DNA of 64,000 bases from Lonicera japonica (lineage: Eukaryota > Streptophyta > Magnoliopsida > Dipsacales > Caprifoliaceae), in NCBI GenBank assembly GCA_021464415.1, contig CM038463.1, positions 4,898,001 through 4,962,000 on the forward strand. Direction: 5' to 3'. Made by a program: the position numbers and the translations under genes. Shown piece by piece: positions 13,028 through 23,564 of the stretch. Position 1 is the stretch's first letter. The number at the start of each line of letters is the position of its first letter. The notes below the pieces were generated by a model. The model had not been told where the DNA came from and did not search any database. It saw only the letters and a list, made by a program, of their open reading frames with translations.

Positions 13028-13462
13028 AAGAGTTTTCAATGGTTACCTTCTCTCTCTACCCATAGATGGGTACTGACATAATTAATGGACATTGATGAGT
13101 TGGCATATCCCTTAACCTGTTATAGCAGGTTAAGGTGACCGGATCTTTTTTTTTTTTTTAATTAATCTTTTAGATTCTTTAAAGATTCCATTTGCCAAAC
13201 AGACTTGGTATAACCCAATTCCGGATTAGGATAAGTGCACATGGGTGTTTTAGTCATTTCAGTTTTATAGTTAATTAATGGCATATGTTTATAGGAAATA
13301 ACACTTCAAAATAGATTTGAGTTTGATTTTTCATCTCTATATATCATGTTACATTTTACGTACAACTCTACTTTCTTTGCTTTTTGTTTGTTTATTTTTT
13401 TTGTCTGAGTCTTTGAGAGAGAAAGAAAAGTAAAATACAGAGCTGCTTCTTCTGCTTCTAAG
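13028..13462 (+). promoter_or_regulatory. Upstream region of the 13463 gene
   Basis: A TATA-like CTCTATATATC lies near 13333-13343, about 125 bp before the ATG, followed by a pyrimidine-rich and purine-rich leader. The 13028-13140 part resembles, in reverse, sequence at about 39100-39280 (shared TTTCAATGGTTACC and CCCAT/CCATGGATGGGTA-like blocks), so a diverged repeat may lie here. Confidence 0.4.
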
Positions 13463-14350
13463 ATGAGATCTGTTGGAGCATCACAGCAAGTTCCAACAAG
13501 ATCACGTAACTACCGGAGAAGATCAAGAGAGATCGTAGACAATGCTCGCCGATATTTTTCCCCTAAAAAGTCTGAGGGATCATCATCATCAAGATTCAAG
13601 AATCGAGGCAGAACCAGTCGTACGAAGCTTGATCTGTGTTCCTCACACGGTTTTTTGTTAATATTTGTGTATAGTCTGCTTGTTTGTTTTTTTTTTTTCC
13701 TGTATTCGAGAATTGCTTAACATGTTTCCCTATTTTAACCAATAATATCTGTACATCTTAAATTATTAGGATTGTGCCAGTAATGGAAATGTTAGTCTAA
13801 TTGAAGATGACGATGTCCCAATACCGCCTTGGACCTTTCTTATTCCAGACCAAGATGGTGATCCAATGACTATAAATATACCATCAGATGTTAACATGAA
13901 CAATATGCAGATTCCAGAACATGTTAGATTTGTAAGTGGATATGTTTTTTAATGTTTGTTCTTACTTTTTCCTTTTATATATATATTTTTATTATCCTAT
14001 GTTTGATACATAATATAATTTTACAAATGTAGGTTAGTGTTGAGAAAGTGTCTACCTTGCTGAGAATGATTGTTGGGTTGCAAAACATACTAGTTTCGAA
14101 GATGCTAGAATCGAGAGATAGGTTGAATGCTTCTAACGTTGTAATACATGAGTTACGACGTCGTATTGTAAGTACCGTTTGATCTGATTATAGGAGTATT
14201 TAATGTACTTGGTTGATTAATAACATAAAACTTATTTTTTATTTGTTTCCTTTGCAGCAAGAATATGAAGGCAATCAAAACAGAAATGGAGATGAGGAAG
14301 ATGGATTGGTGACAAGTGAAGTAGTGCCCGGAGCCGGAGGTGGACGTTGA
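13463..14350 (+). CDS. Four-exon gene, small protein of unknown function
   Basis: Exons are read as 13463-13666, 13770-13931, 14033-14167 and 14258-14350, all joining in phase 0, for about 197 residues. The internal exon ends have good sites (TTT|GTAAGT, TGTAG|GTT, ATT|GTAAGT, TTGCAG|CAA). The first donor is the weak point: TTT|GTGTAT at 13667 is the only nearby GT that keeps frame. The N-terminus is very basic (repeated Arg and Ser, like a nuclear or RNA-binding tail). The second exon is acidic and Pro-rich. The third is predicted helical (VSTLLRMIVGLQNILVSKML), and the end is Gly-rich. No known domain is recognised. Consistent open frames across three introns support a real gene. Confidence 0.65.
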
Positions 14351-15098
14351 TTAGGAAAGATATTTTTATTTATTTGCTGGTGAAATAAAAACTATAATAT
14401 CATTAATGCATTGAAGTCTCATGTATATATGTATTTTTATTTTTATTTTTATTTTTATTTAAGACCCAGCTGGATATTGAAACAGCTTATTTGAGGAAAT
14501 ATAGAATTTGTATTTTTGTCTTTTAAGTCTCATCAGTCAAATTTATCTTTAAGACGCAAATGGGTTTAATTAACAAAGATTTTGATAAAATTTAATTGAA
14601 AACACCACCCGTTTGGTTGTGTAAATTACCTAATTTTTGAATTATGGTTAATTTTCGATTGAAGAATTGTGAATTTGCTCATTTATGACTAATTCAATTC
14701 CAATTGTTAGAATAATGTTCCCTTTTGTTCTATGTCATTTAAAATTTTGTCTAGATGCATCAACATCACGGGGTAGATACTAGATCTTCTCGAAAAATAG
14801 AGTTGGAATGAATTATCTAATTCTTGAATTTGGGGCAATTTCAAGTTTTACTTGAAATGACTAATTTGAGTTTTTGTGAATCAACTTGAATTATCATCTT
14901 TACAATTGTTCAATTTACACAACCAAATACTAATAAATTAAAATTTTGTAAATTAGTTAATTGTAAATTATCTAATCCGCAATTTGAAGGACAATGAAAC
15001 CGTAACTGATTTTTACATATCAAATAATATTATGCAAAACAAAAGAAGAAACACAATGGATAGAACAGAGATCAAATTTGATTGAAATAACTGATTTT
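14351..15098. other. Intergenic DNA holding a MITE
   Basis: Between two convergent small genes. Apart from the inverted-repeat element listed separately and a TTTTA repeat at about 14430-14460, nothing was seen. Confidence 0.5.
14606..14933. mobile_element. MITE-like element with inverted ends
   Basis: TTTGGTTGTGTAAATT at 14612-14627 recurs as its exact reverse complement at 14912-14927. The 0.33-kb interior is AT-rich, non-coding and itself has inverted AATTC/GAATT-rich parts. The superfamily and target-site duplication were not resolved. Confidence 0.6.
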
Positions 15099-15458
15099 TT
15101 ACATCTTTAATATTATGCAAACTACAAGAAGAATTAAAACAACTGTTAACACAATTTCAATGAGAACCATAACATACAGTTTCTCGTGCTTATTTAGAAT
15201 ATTAACAGAAGCTGAAGCAGTTGAATGTGTCGACCTATCTTTGTTCTCTTCTGGAAGAGAAGACAGAGCACTTGGTTGAACAAACCATTCAAAAAAACCG
15301 CAGCCATTGTTCTTGCAGCAATAGAAAATCCTATCTGGGTTTTTCAGTGTCCGGCTAATCTTAACGGAGGCGTTTTTCCCACAGAAGCATAGCTTTGGCC
15401 TGCAAACGAGATTTTGTTCTCCTGAATTGCTGCTGCTGGAATAATCTAGTGCTCCCAT
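15099..15458 (-). CDS. GRF-type zinc-finger protein with C-terminal membrane segment
   Basis: A single-exon frame of 119 residues. Residues 24-58 fit the GRF zinc finger: LCFCGKNA (C24, C26), then PDRIFYCC (C47 or C48) and GCGFFEW (C53). GRF fingers bind nucleic acid in larger repair and topoisomerase proteins, but plants also carry many short proteins made of one GRF finger plus a C-terminal hydrophobic helix. Here residues about 96-117 form that helix (VLIEIVLTVVLILLVVCII). Function in plants is not established. The ATG at 15458 is the first in frame, with an AT-rich leader. An upstream segment at 15671-15754 is shared with the gene at 30826. Confidence 0.8.
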   Translation of the reverse strand: MGALDYSSSSNSGEQNLVCRPKLCFCGKNASVKISRTLKNPDRIFYCCKNNGCGFFEWFVQPSALSSLPEENKDRSTHSTASASVNILNKHEKLYVMVLIEIVLTVVLILLVVCIILKM

Positions 15459-15670
15459 CTTTGAAATCGTAGTAACAAGAAGCGAAGAACTTGTAAGAAG
15501 ATAATAGTATAGTGTAATTTGATTGAAGAATTTAGGTTAATTAGAAGGTTTTAATTATAGCGAAGATCTTCTAACAGTTGGAGTAGTTTTAATTATTTCC
15601 TTGGCAGCGTGAGATAATGCAATTTCCGATGCTTGGTGCATGTAAAGTAGTATTTATCTAAAACAACGAT

Positions 15671-15754
15671 TCTGATTGGGCATGTAAAGTATTGCATGCT
15701 GCAACTAATTAATATTGTTGGAACTCACAAGTTTACAATTATGACTATTTTAAA
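15671..15754 (-). promoter_or_regulatory. Upstream module shared with the 30826 gene
   Basis: Read on the minus strand, this 84-bp segment matches 30491-30576 on the plus strand at about 90% by eye, including AACTTGTGAGTTCCAACA and ACATGCCCAATCAGA. Both copies point toward their gene and lie about 215-250 bp before the ATG. It may be a retained promoter element or part of a dispersed repeat. Confidence 0.55.
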
Positions 15755-15819
15755 AAGTCTTGTGTAAAACGATGTTGTCCATTAATTCTAATTTTGAGAG
15801 AATGCTTGCATGCTACTTA

Positions 15820-15985
15820 CGATTAGCCAGGGCGACTTACGGAGGCAAAAGGATTAGACGTCCCCCCATGCTACGGTTCCCTGCCGTCCGAACCCGGTGC
15901 CGCATTAGGTTAGGGAGCTGGGCGATACCCACAGTTTTTATTGCATCCACTAATCAAATGCAAGGGTCACCATTACCCTCTTTTA
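15820..15985. other. GC-rich island, origin unknown
   Basis: Within very AT-rich surroundings, about 15825-15935 is GC-rich (CCCCCCATGCTACGG, CCCGGTGCCGCATTAGG). A frame of 84 codons crosses it (15760-16014) but shows no domain. The abrupt change in base use suggests inserted DNA, perhaps organellar; I could not match it to a known organelle gene. Confidence 0.35.
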
Positions 15986-16516
15986 AAGAGGTTAACAAAG
16001 TCCTTCATTCCTAATGGAGTAATAACAGTCGAGAAATACTTATTAATACTCGATGAACTTAATGGAAATTAAATCCATGAGTTTTGTCATTCGGTTGATA
16101 TAAAATAACTAATGTATTCCCTAAAAGAAATTATGAACGAAAATACTTGTTTTATTTTGTGATGTACTTTAATAAAAGTGTAGTTATGTCCTGTTGTTTT
16201 AAATTTTTTTTTTTTTTGGTTTTTTTTTTATCTTCAACTTAAAAATGACGAAATTATGTTTTTAGTTTCCTTTTTTATTCAGAGAAGGAAAACCTAAGCA
16301 TTTGAACTAACAAAAGGAAAAAGCTTGATTTGATGCTTCGGAGAGGCCAGGGGCCCAAAACAAAACAATTGAGAGAAAAGTAGGGGATATAGGTGCTCTG
16401 AGGACCAATCATTTACACAACCACCAAAAAAAAAAAAAATAATTTACCAAGAGGATCCGCTGACAAAAATCCTTACCCAAAAAAGAAAATGTTAAAAAAA
16501 TCAAAAACTAGGGTTT
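15986..16516. other. Intergenic DNA, nothing recognised
   Basis: AT-rich sequence with T and A homopolymers (16206-16232, 16426-16439). No gene or repeat was identified. Confidence 0.5.
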
Positions 16517-16939
16517 TCATCGATGGGAGTGGTTTGGAGGTTCATCATCATCGCTGTCCAGAACATAACCATTTTCTTCCTCTTTACCATCCAGAGAAGG
16601 GCTCACATGGTCGCTTCCGTCTTCGTACTTCAACCACGCTTCAAATTTGTCAATGTCGGTATCGACATGATTTCCGTACTTCTTTCTCTTGTTCTTCTTC
16701 TTGTTCTTCTTCATCTTCTTCTTCTTGTTCTTCTTCGTCTTCTTCTCTGCCCTCTCTTCTTCACACTCCAAAATTTGAAATGTCTTAATTAGTTTCTTCG
16801 GAGCAGATTCCGACATGTTTATTTGAGGATCACTCTCCTCAACTCCGTCGTTGCGGCGTTTCCTTGAGGTTCCTTCACTCATGAGGGATTTTGGAACGTG
16901 GTCTGCACTGTCTATCTTCGCCGTTGTTGTTTTAATCAT
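16517..16939 (-). CDS. Lysine-rich acidic-tailed small protein, unknown function
   Basis: A single-exon frame of 140 residues with an ATG at 16939. The N-terminal third is Ser/Asp-rich with a basic RKRRND patch. Residues about 62-87 are a long Lys run with a few Asn and Met, typical of a nuclear or nucleolar signal. The C-terminus is acidic and ends near DSDDDEPPNHSHR. No catalytic domain is recognised. A palindromic G-box lies about 95 bp upstream. The style (short, intronless, charged, disordered) fits the genes further right. Confidence 0.6.
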   Translation of the reverse strand: MIKTTTAKIDSADHVPKSLMSEGTSRKRRNDGVEESDPQINMSESAPKKLIKTFQILECEEERAEKKTKKNKKKKMKKNKKKNKRKKYGNHVDTDIDKFEAWLKYEDGSDHVSPSLDGKEEENGYVLDSDDDEPPNHSHR

Positions 16940-17033
16940 TTTTTCGTAGTAGTTGGTGGTGAACGAAGGGACTGTTACGTTTCCGAGTTATGAGAGGCTT
17001 AGAGCATATTCATCGCACGTTTTGTTAATAATG

Positions 17034-17043
17034 GACACGTGTC
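17034..17043. promoter_or_regulatory. G-box GACACGTGTC
   Basis: A perfect 10-bp palindrome with a CACGTG core, about 95 bp upstream of the minus-strand gene at 16939. G-boxes are bound by plant bZIP and bHLH factors. Its use here is inferred from position. Confidence 0.5.
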
Positions 17044-18092
17044 AAGCCCCGCAAAGAAAGAGAGCCTTTTACTATATATTATTATTAATATTAATAATAA
17101 TATAATATAAAATATAAAATATAAAATTTATAATATAATTAGATGGATATCAAAAAGTGCTTCCTAATGCAATCAAGAATGATGACCATGGGATATATAT
17201 TTCTACGTTTTAAATAAGTGTTTTCAAGTTTTAACAAAGAAAAAAAAAGATTGCACTTTTACCCGGTCAAAATCTATGGGATATATATTTTTTGCTCCAT
17301 TTAAATCGTAATATTACATCACGTTGGAGGTTAAGATGCTACATAAAATAATTTTGAGCCTCTTAAAAAATGACTCTACAAAAATAATTTTGTTGACCTA
17401 TGTAGCACTTTGAAGAGCCATTTTAAAAAATGTTTTCAATGATCTCCAAGAGCCTCTTCAAATATATTATTGTTTTAATTTTTAATATATTATTATATAT
17501 TAAATGTTTTACTTTCCAACAATGTCATTTTAAATTAGCAGAAAATCACTTTAGTAAAATATTAAAAAACATGTTTGAAGAGTTCTTTCATCACTCTTCA
17601 TATTTGAAGACTGAGAAAGACTTTTCAAATTGGAGATTCCATTGTGCTACTTCTGTTGGAGTGAATTTTGCTGACACGACTATTCAATTAATTTGCAGTT
17701 TAGTCCTTTGAAGAGCTTGTTGGAGATGCTTTAACAATTAATTCAATAAGTGTACAGCGTACGTGGTGGATAGGAATGTGGTTGCATGGGTTTTCCTTAA
17801 GTAGATTTTGTTGGCCCCGTTACAATTTAGGGTGCAAATTGATACGTTCTTTTAGATTGGGCTGCATTATTGTCATTTACTTGTTTGATAAAAATAAACT
17901 CCTGCAATTAAATAAGGCACAGATTCTCGTAGAAGAAATTGTTCTTTCCATTTATAATAGTTTTAACATGTGCACTAAGGCCTCATATTATCATTTTCCT
18001 TCTTAAATTTAAATATATATTTTCAGTCAGATGGCAGAACAAAAATATTTGAAAAGAAAAAAAATCAAGCATTAGTCTAAATTATGGGTTAA
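17044..18092. other. AT-rich intergenic DNA
   Basis: No coding sequence recognised. The 17316-17740 stretch has repeated GAGCC/GAAGAG and GTTGGAG...GATGCT blocks that look like a decayed MITE, but clear inverted ends were not found. Confidence 0.45.
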
Positions 18093-18343
18093 AATATTGG
18101 TACCCCCAATATCTCTTGAAAACAATTCCACTTTTGATTCGGTTCTTTACAACCGGGTAACTATACATTACCCAGTTGTCAAGAACCGAGTATAAACGTA
18201 ATAATGCATTACTCGGTTGTCAAGGACTGAGTATATAAGCTTCTAATCGATCCACAATAACAGAGTAACAGATACTTTACTTGGTTGTAAAGGACCAAAT
18301 GAAAGTGGGAGTGTCACCAAGTTTTTTTGGGGGTGCCAATATC
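18093..18343. mobile_element. MITE, about 250 bp
   Basis: The left end (AATATTGGTACCCCCA) and right end (TTGGGGGTGCCAATATC) are inverted copies. Similarity runs inward about 60 bp to TTCGGTTCTTTACAACC on the left and its counterpart GGTTGTAAAGGACC on the right. The interior has three direct ACTCGGTTGTCAAGRACYGAG-type blocks. There is no coding capacity. Confidence 0.75.
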
Positions 18344-18599
18344 ACTGCCCTAAATTCTAGTTACAATAATGTGACTAGTGTGATGTGACCATTGTCTATC
18401 ACATCACTTTATTTTTAACTATCACTACTAAAATAGTACTATTAGTTTTGTTGTTTTATAGATTGGTGTGAATCAGTTGAATTCGTTCGGTAGGCTTTCG
18501 GATTTACCATAACACCCCCTAAATTAGTACTAAACACCTTGAGCTACTAATATTACGTACCAATTGTCTACTACTACTGTCAGTAGTAATGGTGACAAC

Positions 18600-18643
<44 letters not shown>

Positions 18644-19106
18644 TAGTAGTAGGTACGTAATAGTACTATCAGTTCGTTGTTTTTTGGATCAGTGTGAATC
18701 AATCCAATTCGTTCGTTAGGTTTTCGGATTTGCCATAACAACCCTTAAATTAGTAGTAAGCATGCTGAGCTTCTAATATTATGTACCAATTGTCTACTAC
18801 TACTGTCAGTAAAAGTGGTGTCAGTCGTAATAGTAGTAGTAGTACAATAGTACTATTAGTTTGTTGTTTTTTGGATCGATGTTAATTTGTTCAATTCGTT
18901 CGGTAGCTTTTTGTATTTGCCATAACACCCCCTAAATTAGTTCTAAACACCCAGTAGTAGTTACAATAGTACTATTAGTACTAATAGCTTGTTGTTTTTC
19001 GGATTTGCCATAACACCCCCTAAATTAGTAGTAAACACCCTGAGCATCTGATACTATGTACCAATTGTCTACTACTACTTCTATTACAACAACTACTACT
19101 ACTATT

Positions 19107-19256
19107 TTCTTTATTTTTATTTTTTTAAATTTAAGGGAGGTCTAAGTCTCTCCCTTAATCCTACAAATAAAGAAAAACCCTTCCCTCCCACCCCATGAGT
19201 CGAACCCTTGATCTTACACCGAGGGTGGAGGTTGCCTACCACTGGGCCAACCTCTT
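19107..19256 (-). mobile_element. tRNA-derived SINE
   Basis: On the minus strand, box A TGGCCCAGTGG (19239-19249) and box B GGGTTCGACTC (19197-19207) have the spacing of a tRNA-type RNA polymerase III promoter. The 3' tail is T/A-rich with repeated TTTA (complement at 19107-19130). CTACTACTA-type sequence lies on both sides and could be a target duplication, but the surrounding microsatellite prevents proof. Confidence 0.75.
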
Positions 19257-19430
19257 TCCTCTACTACTACTACTACCGTCAATAGCAGTGGTGTCAGTAG
19301 TAGTAGCAGTAGTAGTACAATAGTACTATTAGTTCGTTGTTTTTTGGATCAGTGTGAATTTGTTCAATTCGTTTGCTAGGTTTTCGGATTTGCCATAAGA
19401 CCCCCTAAATTAGTACTAAACATACTGAGC

Positions 19431-19495
19431 TGAGTCGAACCCTTGATCTTACACCGAGGGTGGAGGTTGCCTACCACTGGGCCAACATCTTTCCT
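19431..19495 (-). mobile_element. Truncated second copy of the SINE head
   Basis: Only the box A and box B part is present and the break is next to box B. The following 175 bp repeat the sequence right of the first SINE, so this arose by local tandem duplication of about 240 bp and not by a new insertion. Confidence 0.7.
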
Positions 19496-19839
19496 CTACT
19501 ACTACTACTACTACTACTACTGTCAATAGCAGTGGTGTCAGTAGTAGTAGTAATAGTAGTACAATAGTACTATTAGTTCGTTGTTTTTTGGATCAGTGTG
19601 AATTTGTTCAATTCGTTTGGTAGGTTTTCGGATTTGCCATAACACCCCCTAAATTAGTACTAAACATACTGAGCTACTAATGCTACGTACCTATTGTCTA
19701 CTACTACTGTTAGTAGTAGTACAATAGTACTGCTACAATAATATTTCATTGTTTTTTGGATTGGTGTGAATCAGTTAAATTTGTTCGGTAGGTTTTCGGA
19801 TTTGTTTCTGTTGTTATTATTCTATTATTACATTACATA

Positions 19840-20276
<437 letters not shown>

Positions 20277-20489
20277 GTTATTTTTCCGTTCCACAAAATT
20301 TCCTTCTACTTTATTCTCATTTGGCTTCATCGGATTGTACAAATGTCACGGGTCATCTCCCTAGGCAATGTCGTGTTCATTTCAACTTAATTTTGGGCGC
20401 CAAGTCACGCCGTGGCAGGTTGCATTTAATGTGATGCAGTGGTAGAATAAAAAGTTCGAAGTTCTAAGATTAACATGATTACACAAGGC

Positions 20490-20566
20490 ATGCGCATTAG
20501 ATGATATACAACAAAATCCCTTTTTTTTTTTTGGGGAGTCTTGTCTCCGTTACACTATAAATATAT
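20490..20566 (+). promoter_or_regulatory. Promoter of the 20645 gene
   Basis: A TATA box, CTATAAATATA, at 20555-20565 is about 80 bp before the ATG. GGCATGCGCATTAGATGA lies at 20487-20504. The paralog at 35290 has the same layout (GGCATGCGCAGTAAATGA, a TATAAATA run, then ACCRAAGCATCAC). Conservation across the paralogs argues these are the working elements. Confidence 0.65.
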
Positions 20567-20644
20567 GCACCAGCACATCATAACCGAAGCATCACACTAT
20601 TTTGAATAATACATCTTCTCTTAGTTTCTTAATTAATACTCAAT

Positions 20645-21067
20645 ATGTCTTTGATCATTTTGTCTGATTCTGAAGAAGTACCAAAAAAGAAAATCAACAA
20701 AAAAAATGTTACTCAGGCAGATGAGTGTTCTATTCATTACGAAGAAGAGGATGAGGAGGAGGTTCAATCTCCGCTTAAAAAGCTCAAGGTTAGCCGAGAG
20801 GATGACGTTGAATCTCCCCACAAAAAGATCAATGTTCGCCAAGAGGATGAGGTTAAATCTCCCCTTAGAGAGAACAATGGTAAAGAACTTGACCAGAAAG
20901 AGGACTTGACACAACTGCTGAACAAGCTTCATGAAAATTTGGACATATATGGCAAACAAAAAGCCCTTTTGAGTGCATGCGTGACCGATATTATGTTTAT
21001 CAACGCTACCATTGAGAGTCTGGAGAAAAATCTCGCTGAGATTTTCAAGCCTTCGGACGATATTTAA
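20645..21067 (+). CDS. Small acidic protein with SIM-like N-terminus and SPxKK repeats (paralog 1)
   Basis: A single-exon gene of 140 residues. The first residues MSLIILSDSEE form a hydrophobic stretch followed by Ser/acidic residues, which is the layout of a SUMO-interaction motif (residues 3-11). Residues 40-75 are about three 14-15-residue repeats with SPLKKLK, SPHKKIN and SPLREN; the first two are S-P-x-K sites such as CDKs use and also resemble SPKK DNA-contact motifs. Residues 87-134 are predicted helical and end in KPSDDI. The paralog at 35290 keeps the same parts. The family is not recognised; a nuclear, SUMO-related or chromatin role is inference. Confidence 0.75.
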   Translation: MSLIILSDSEEVPKKKINKKNVTQADECSIHYEEEDEEEVQSPLKKLKVSREDDVESPHKKINVRQEDEVKSPLRENNGKELDQKEDLTQLLNKLHENLDIYGKQKALLSACVTDIMFINATIESLEKNLAEIFKPSDDI

Positions 21068-21093
21068 TGTTTTTTTCTTGTTACTTTTAAAAT

Positions 21094-21260
21094 TATTTGT
21101 CAAGTCTTTTTGTTTTGGGGCCCTTGTCCCTTCTAAGGATCTTAACTTTCTTTGTCAAGTCTTTTGTTTTGGGGTCCTGGTCCATCCGAAGGATCAACCT
21201 TCCGAAGGATCCTTACTTTATTTGTCAACTCTTATGTTTTGAGTCCCTGGACCCCAAGAA
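21094..21260 (+). repeat. Three short tandem units in the 3' region of the 20645 gene
   Basis: TTTGTCAAGTCTTTTTGTTTTGGGG-like blocks recur near 21097, 21152 and 21220 at 55-68 bp spacing with CCTTCGGAAGGATC-type palindromes between them. They lie just after the stop codon, so are probably transcribed in the 3' untranslated region. Confidence 0.6.
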
Positions 21261-21953
21261 GCATCTCGTGTTGGCTTAATTAATGTTAATCCTAATGCTT
21301 TTAAATGTTGCGATTTCCCTCTTCTTTTTGTTAGTTCAAATGGTACTTGATGTTCAATTCTCCTTCTCAGTGCATGCATAGCAATTCAAGTTTTCCTTCT
21401 AAGCGAATACATTAGTTATTTTATATCAACCGAAAGACAACTCAGAGATATAAATTTCATTAAGTAATTTGTCCTCTCGGGTTTTTTGCAAAAAAAAAAA
21501 GGGCACTTTTTAATCCCGTACTCAATATATATACTTGAAGTACTTAAGCCTTTGCATTAACTACAAAGGAGACGTAAAAAAAAAAAAATACAATTTCTAT
21601 CTTCTTTGAAATAATATTTAAAAATTAATCTTGCCTCAAATATGTAGGCCTCAAAGATAACAACACATTAATGATTATTTAGGTTTTTATTTCTGCAAAG
21701 GCAACACGAAAACGATAATTTATTTGCAGAAGCGTTGTACAAGCATTTAAACTATCAAAGAGGAATTAACATTAACATTAACATTAAGCGAGAGGAATTA
21801 ACATTAACATTAACATTAAGCGAAAGACAAAATACCTCACAAAAAACTAATATTTTTAATGACAAAAAACAAAGAAGTAACAAAAAACGAAGATAATCAT
21901 TATAAATCGTCCTTCGCCTGAACCGTTACAGATTCCTCTAAAAAACCTTATCT
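21261..21953. other. Intergenic DNA with a short AACATT tandem repeat
   Basis: GAGGAATTAACATTAACATT occurs twice at about 21760-21820 within a longer (ATTAAC)n region. No gene was seen. Confidence 0.6.
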
Positions 21954-22370
21954 TCATTTTAGGTATAACCGTAACAGTGCACGTCGCAGTCGGTCATTTT
22001 CTTCCCTCAATCGGCGGATTTTTTCTTCTTGCTCCCTCCCCAATCGGATGGAGTCTTGTAGCACGCCATCAGCATAAGCATTTGTGCTGGCCTCCCGGGA
22101 TACAGACATCTCGTACTTTGTCCTCAATTGCTCATATCTTACCCCAAGGTTACGCCGCTTAGAGTCAAGGTCAACTATTTCACACTCCATCCGGTGGACT
22201 TTACCTTTCAATTCCGCCTCTACCCGTCGGATCCTTTCGAAATAATGCTCGTTTGGATTAACATCTGTCGAGTTGGAACCACTTGCATCGCCCGTATCCG
22301 ACCGTCGGAGCCTACGAGGAATGGGTTCGGCTTCAACAAGAAAGATATCCAGATTCCTGTGAGTCGACAT
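21954..22370 (-). CDS. Small coiled-coil protein, unknown family
   Basis: A single-exon frame of 138 residues. Residues 1-40 are polar and Ser/Asp-rich with a basic PRRLRRSD patch. From about residue 44 to the end there are heptad-like helices (RIRRVEAELKGKV, then IRRLREENDRLRRALLRLYL) typical of a coiled coil. The gene is divergent from the one at 23565, about 1.2 kb away. A G-box-like CCACGTGG lies at about 22620. No homologous family is recognised. Confidence 0.6.
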   Translation of the reverse strand: MSTHRNLDIFLVEAEPIPRRLRRSDTGDASGSNSTDVNPNEHYFERIRRVEAELKGKVHRMECEIVDLDSKRRNLGVRYEQLRTKYEMSVSREASTNAYADGVLQDSIRLGREQEEKIRRLREENDRLRRALLRLYLK

Positions 22371-22620
22371 ATTCCAGAAACGACGAAAGAAGAAGGACGA
22401 AGGAGTAAGCCCTAGGTTTTTTCTTCGAAGAGGGAGAAAGAACTCAATTGTTTCTATATTTTCTCCGTATTTAACATATCCGCACGCGCAAGTTCACACG
22501 CGTCCCACGCTCGATCAACCAAACGATGGAGTGTAACCATTGCCCATTGGGAGTCGAGAATGGTCACCATCGCGCATTTAATGTAAAAGACGTGCGTTGA
22601 AATGACCCTCAGGGAAATTC

Positions 22621-23340
22621 CACGTGGCATCTTCAACTTAGAAATAATATTAATAATAATATTACTAGCTTAATATATAATAATGTCCACCCAGTGCGTG
22701 GTCGTTTTAATAAAGAATTTGTTATATAATTTTGTTTTACTAATTTTTTACTAACATATCACTTTACACATCAATTATTTATATAATGCCTACTAAATTT
22801 CAGAAATCTTATGCATCTCAGTCAATTAATATTTAGTTACTAATTAATATATAAAAATAGTTTACTATAAACAAATCAAATTCTCCATTCGTCCAATAAA
22901 AATAGTTTACTATTCTTTTTTCGTCTGTTCCAAATTATAGTCCTCTTGCCTTTTAAAAAATGTACTAAAATTTTCTTTTTCCTAATGTACCCTTATTTAA
23001 TTACATTGTTATCAACTCCTAACTAATTAACTTTACCTAATAAATACTCATTTCCCATAGGAAAGATAAAAAAATGTATGTTCATCTTCTAATTCAATGT
23101 ATTTATTATAGTAGAATAAATGAGGGTATAATAAGGAAAATATGAAAAACAATTATGGTTCCAATTACATTAAATGAAATTTTTTAATCTACATGAAAAA
23201 AAATTGGTCTATCTTTGTGAGACGGAGGGAGTAATAAACTTCTTCGAAAAGTGTTTACAGTGGCAAGGAAATTCAAAAGCCGCATTAAATGAAAGAAGAC
23301 GAGGAGTAACTGAGATATAAATGCTCAATTGTTAAAAACG
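22621..23340. other. AT-rich spacer between divergent small genes
   Basis: No coding sequence. TTTACTATAAACAAATCAAATTC-type sequence and the GAGACGGAGGGAGTA motif at about 23218-23232 look like part of a Stowaway-type MITE end, but the mate end was not clear. Confidence 0.45.
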
Positions 23341-23342
23341 CG

Positions 23343-23351
23343 ACACGTGGC
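23343..23351 (+). promoter_or_regulatory. ABRE-like G-box ACACGTGGC
   Basis: This matches the abscisic-acid response element core (ACGTGGC) and lies 214 bp before the 23565 ATG. A TATA box (CTATAAATA) follows at about 23516-23524. ABA response is inference from the motif only. Confidence 0.45.
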
Positions 23352-23564
23352 ACTTCTTTGGTAAGAAGGGGCTGCATTTTTATTTAGTTTTTAGTTTTAG
23401 TAGATTTTTAGTTTTAGTAGATAGGTATCCTTTATCCGTCTCACTTTTTTATTTTATTTTTTGCATCGTTTCCCGAGTGTCATAACTCCCTTTTGCGAAC
23501 GGTCATTTAGCTTGGCTATAAATACCCGAAACACCTTCTCAGAAACCCATCTTTCTCATATTCC

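Larger units (their letters stand above)
18420..19810 (+). repeat. Tandem array with embedded TAG/TAC microsatellites
   Basis: A unit with GTTGTTTTTTGGATC, GTTCAATTCGTTCGG, TTTTCGGATTTGCCATAACA and CCCCCTAAATTAGTA recurs about seven times (anchors near 18491, 18718, 18903, 18994, 19377, 19622 and 19790). Spacing is uneven (about 90-380 bp) because each unit carries a variable TAG/TAC run and two spacers hold SINE sequence. Most units end with a CTACTACTACTGTCAGTAGTAG-like hairpin, so units can fold. Confidence 0.8.
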
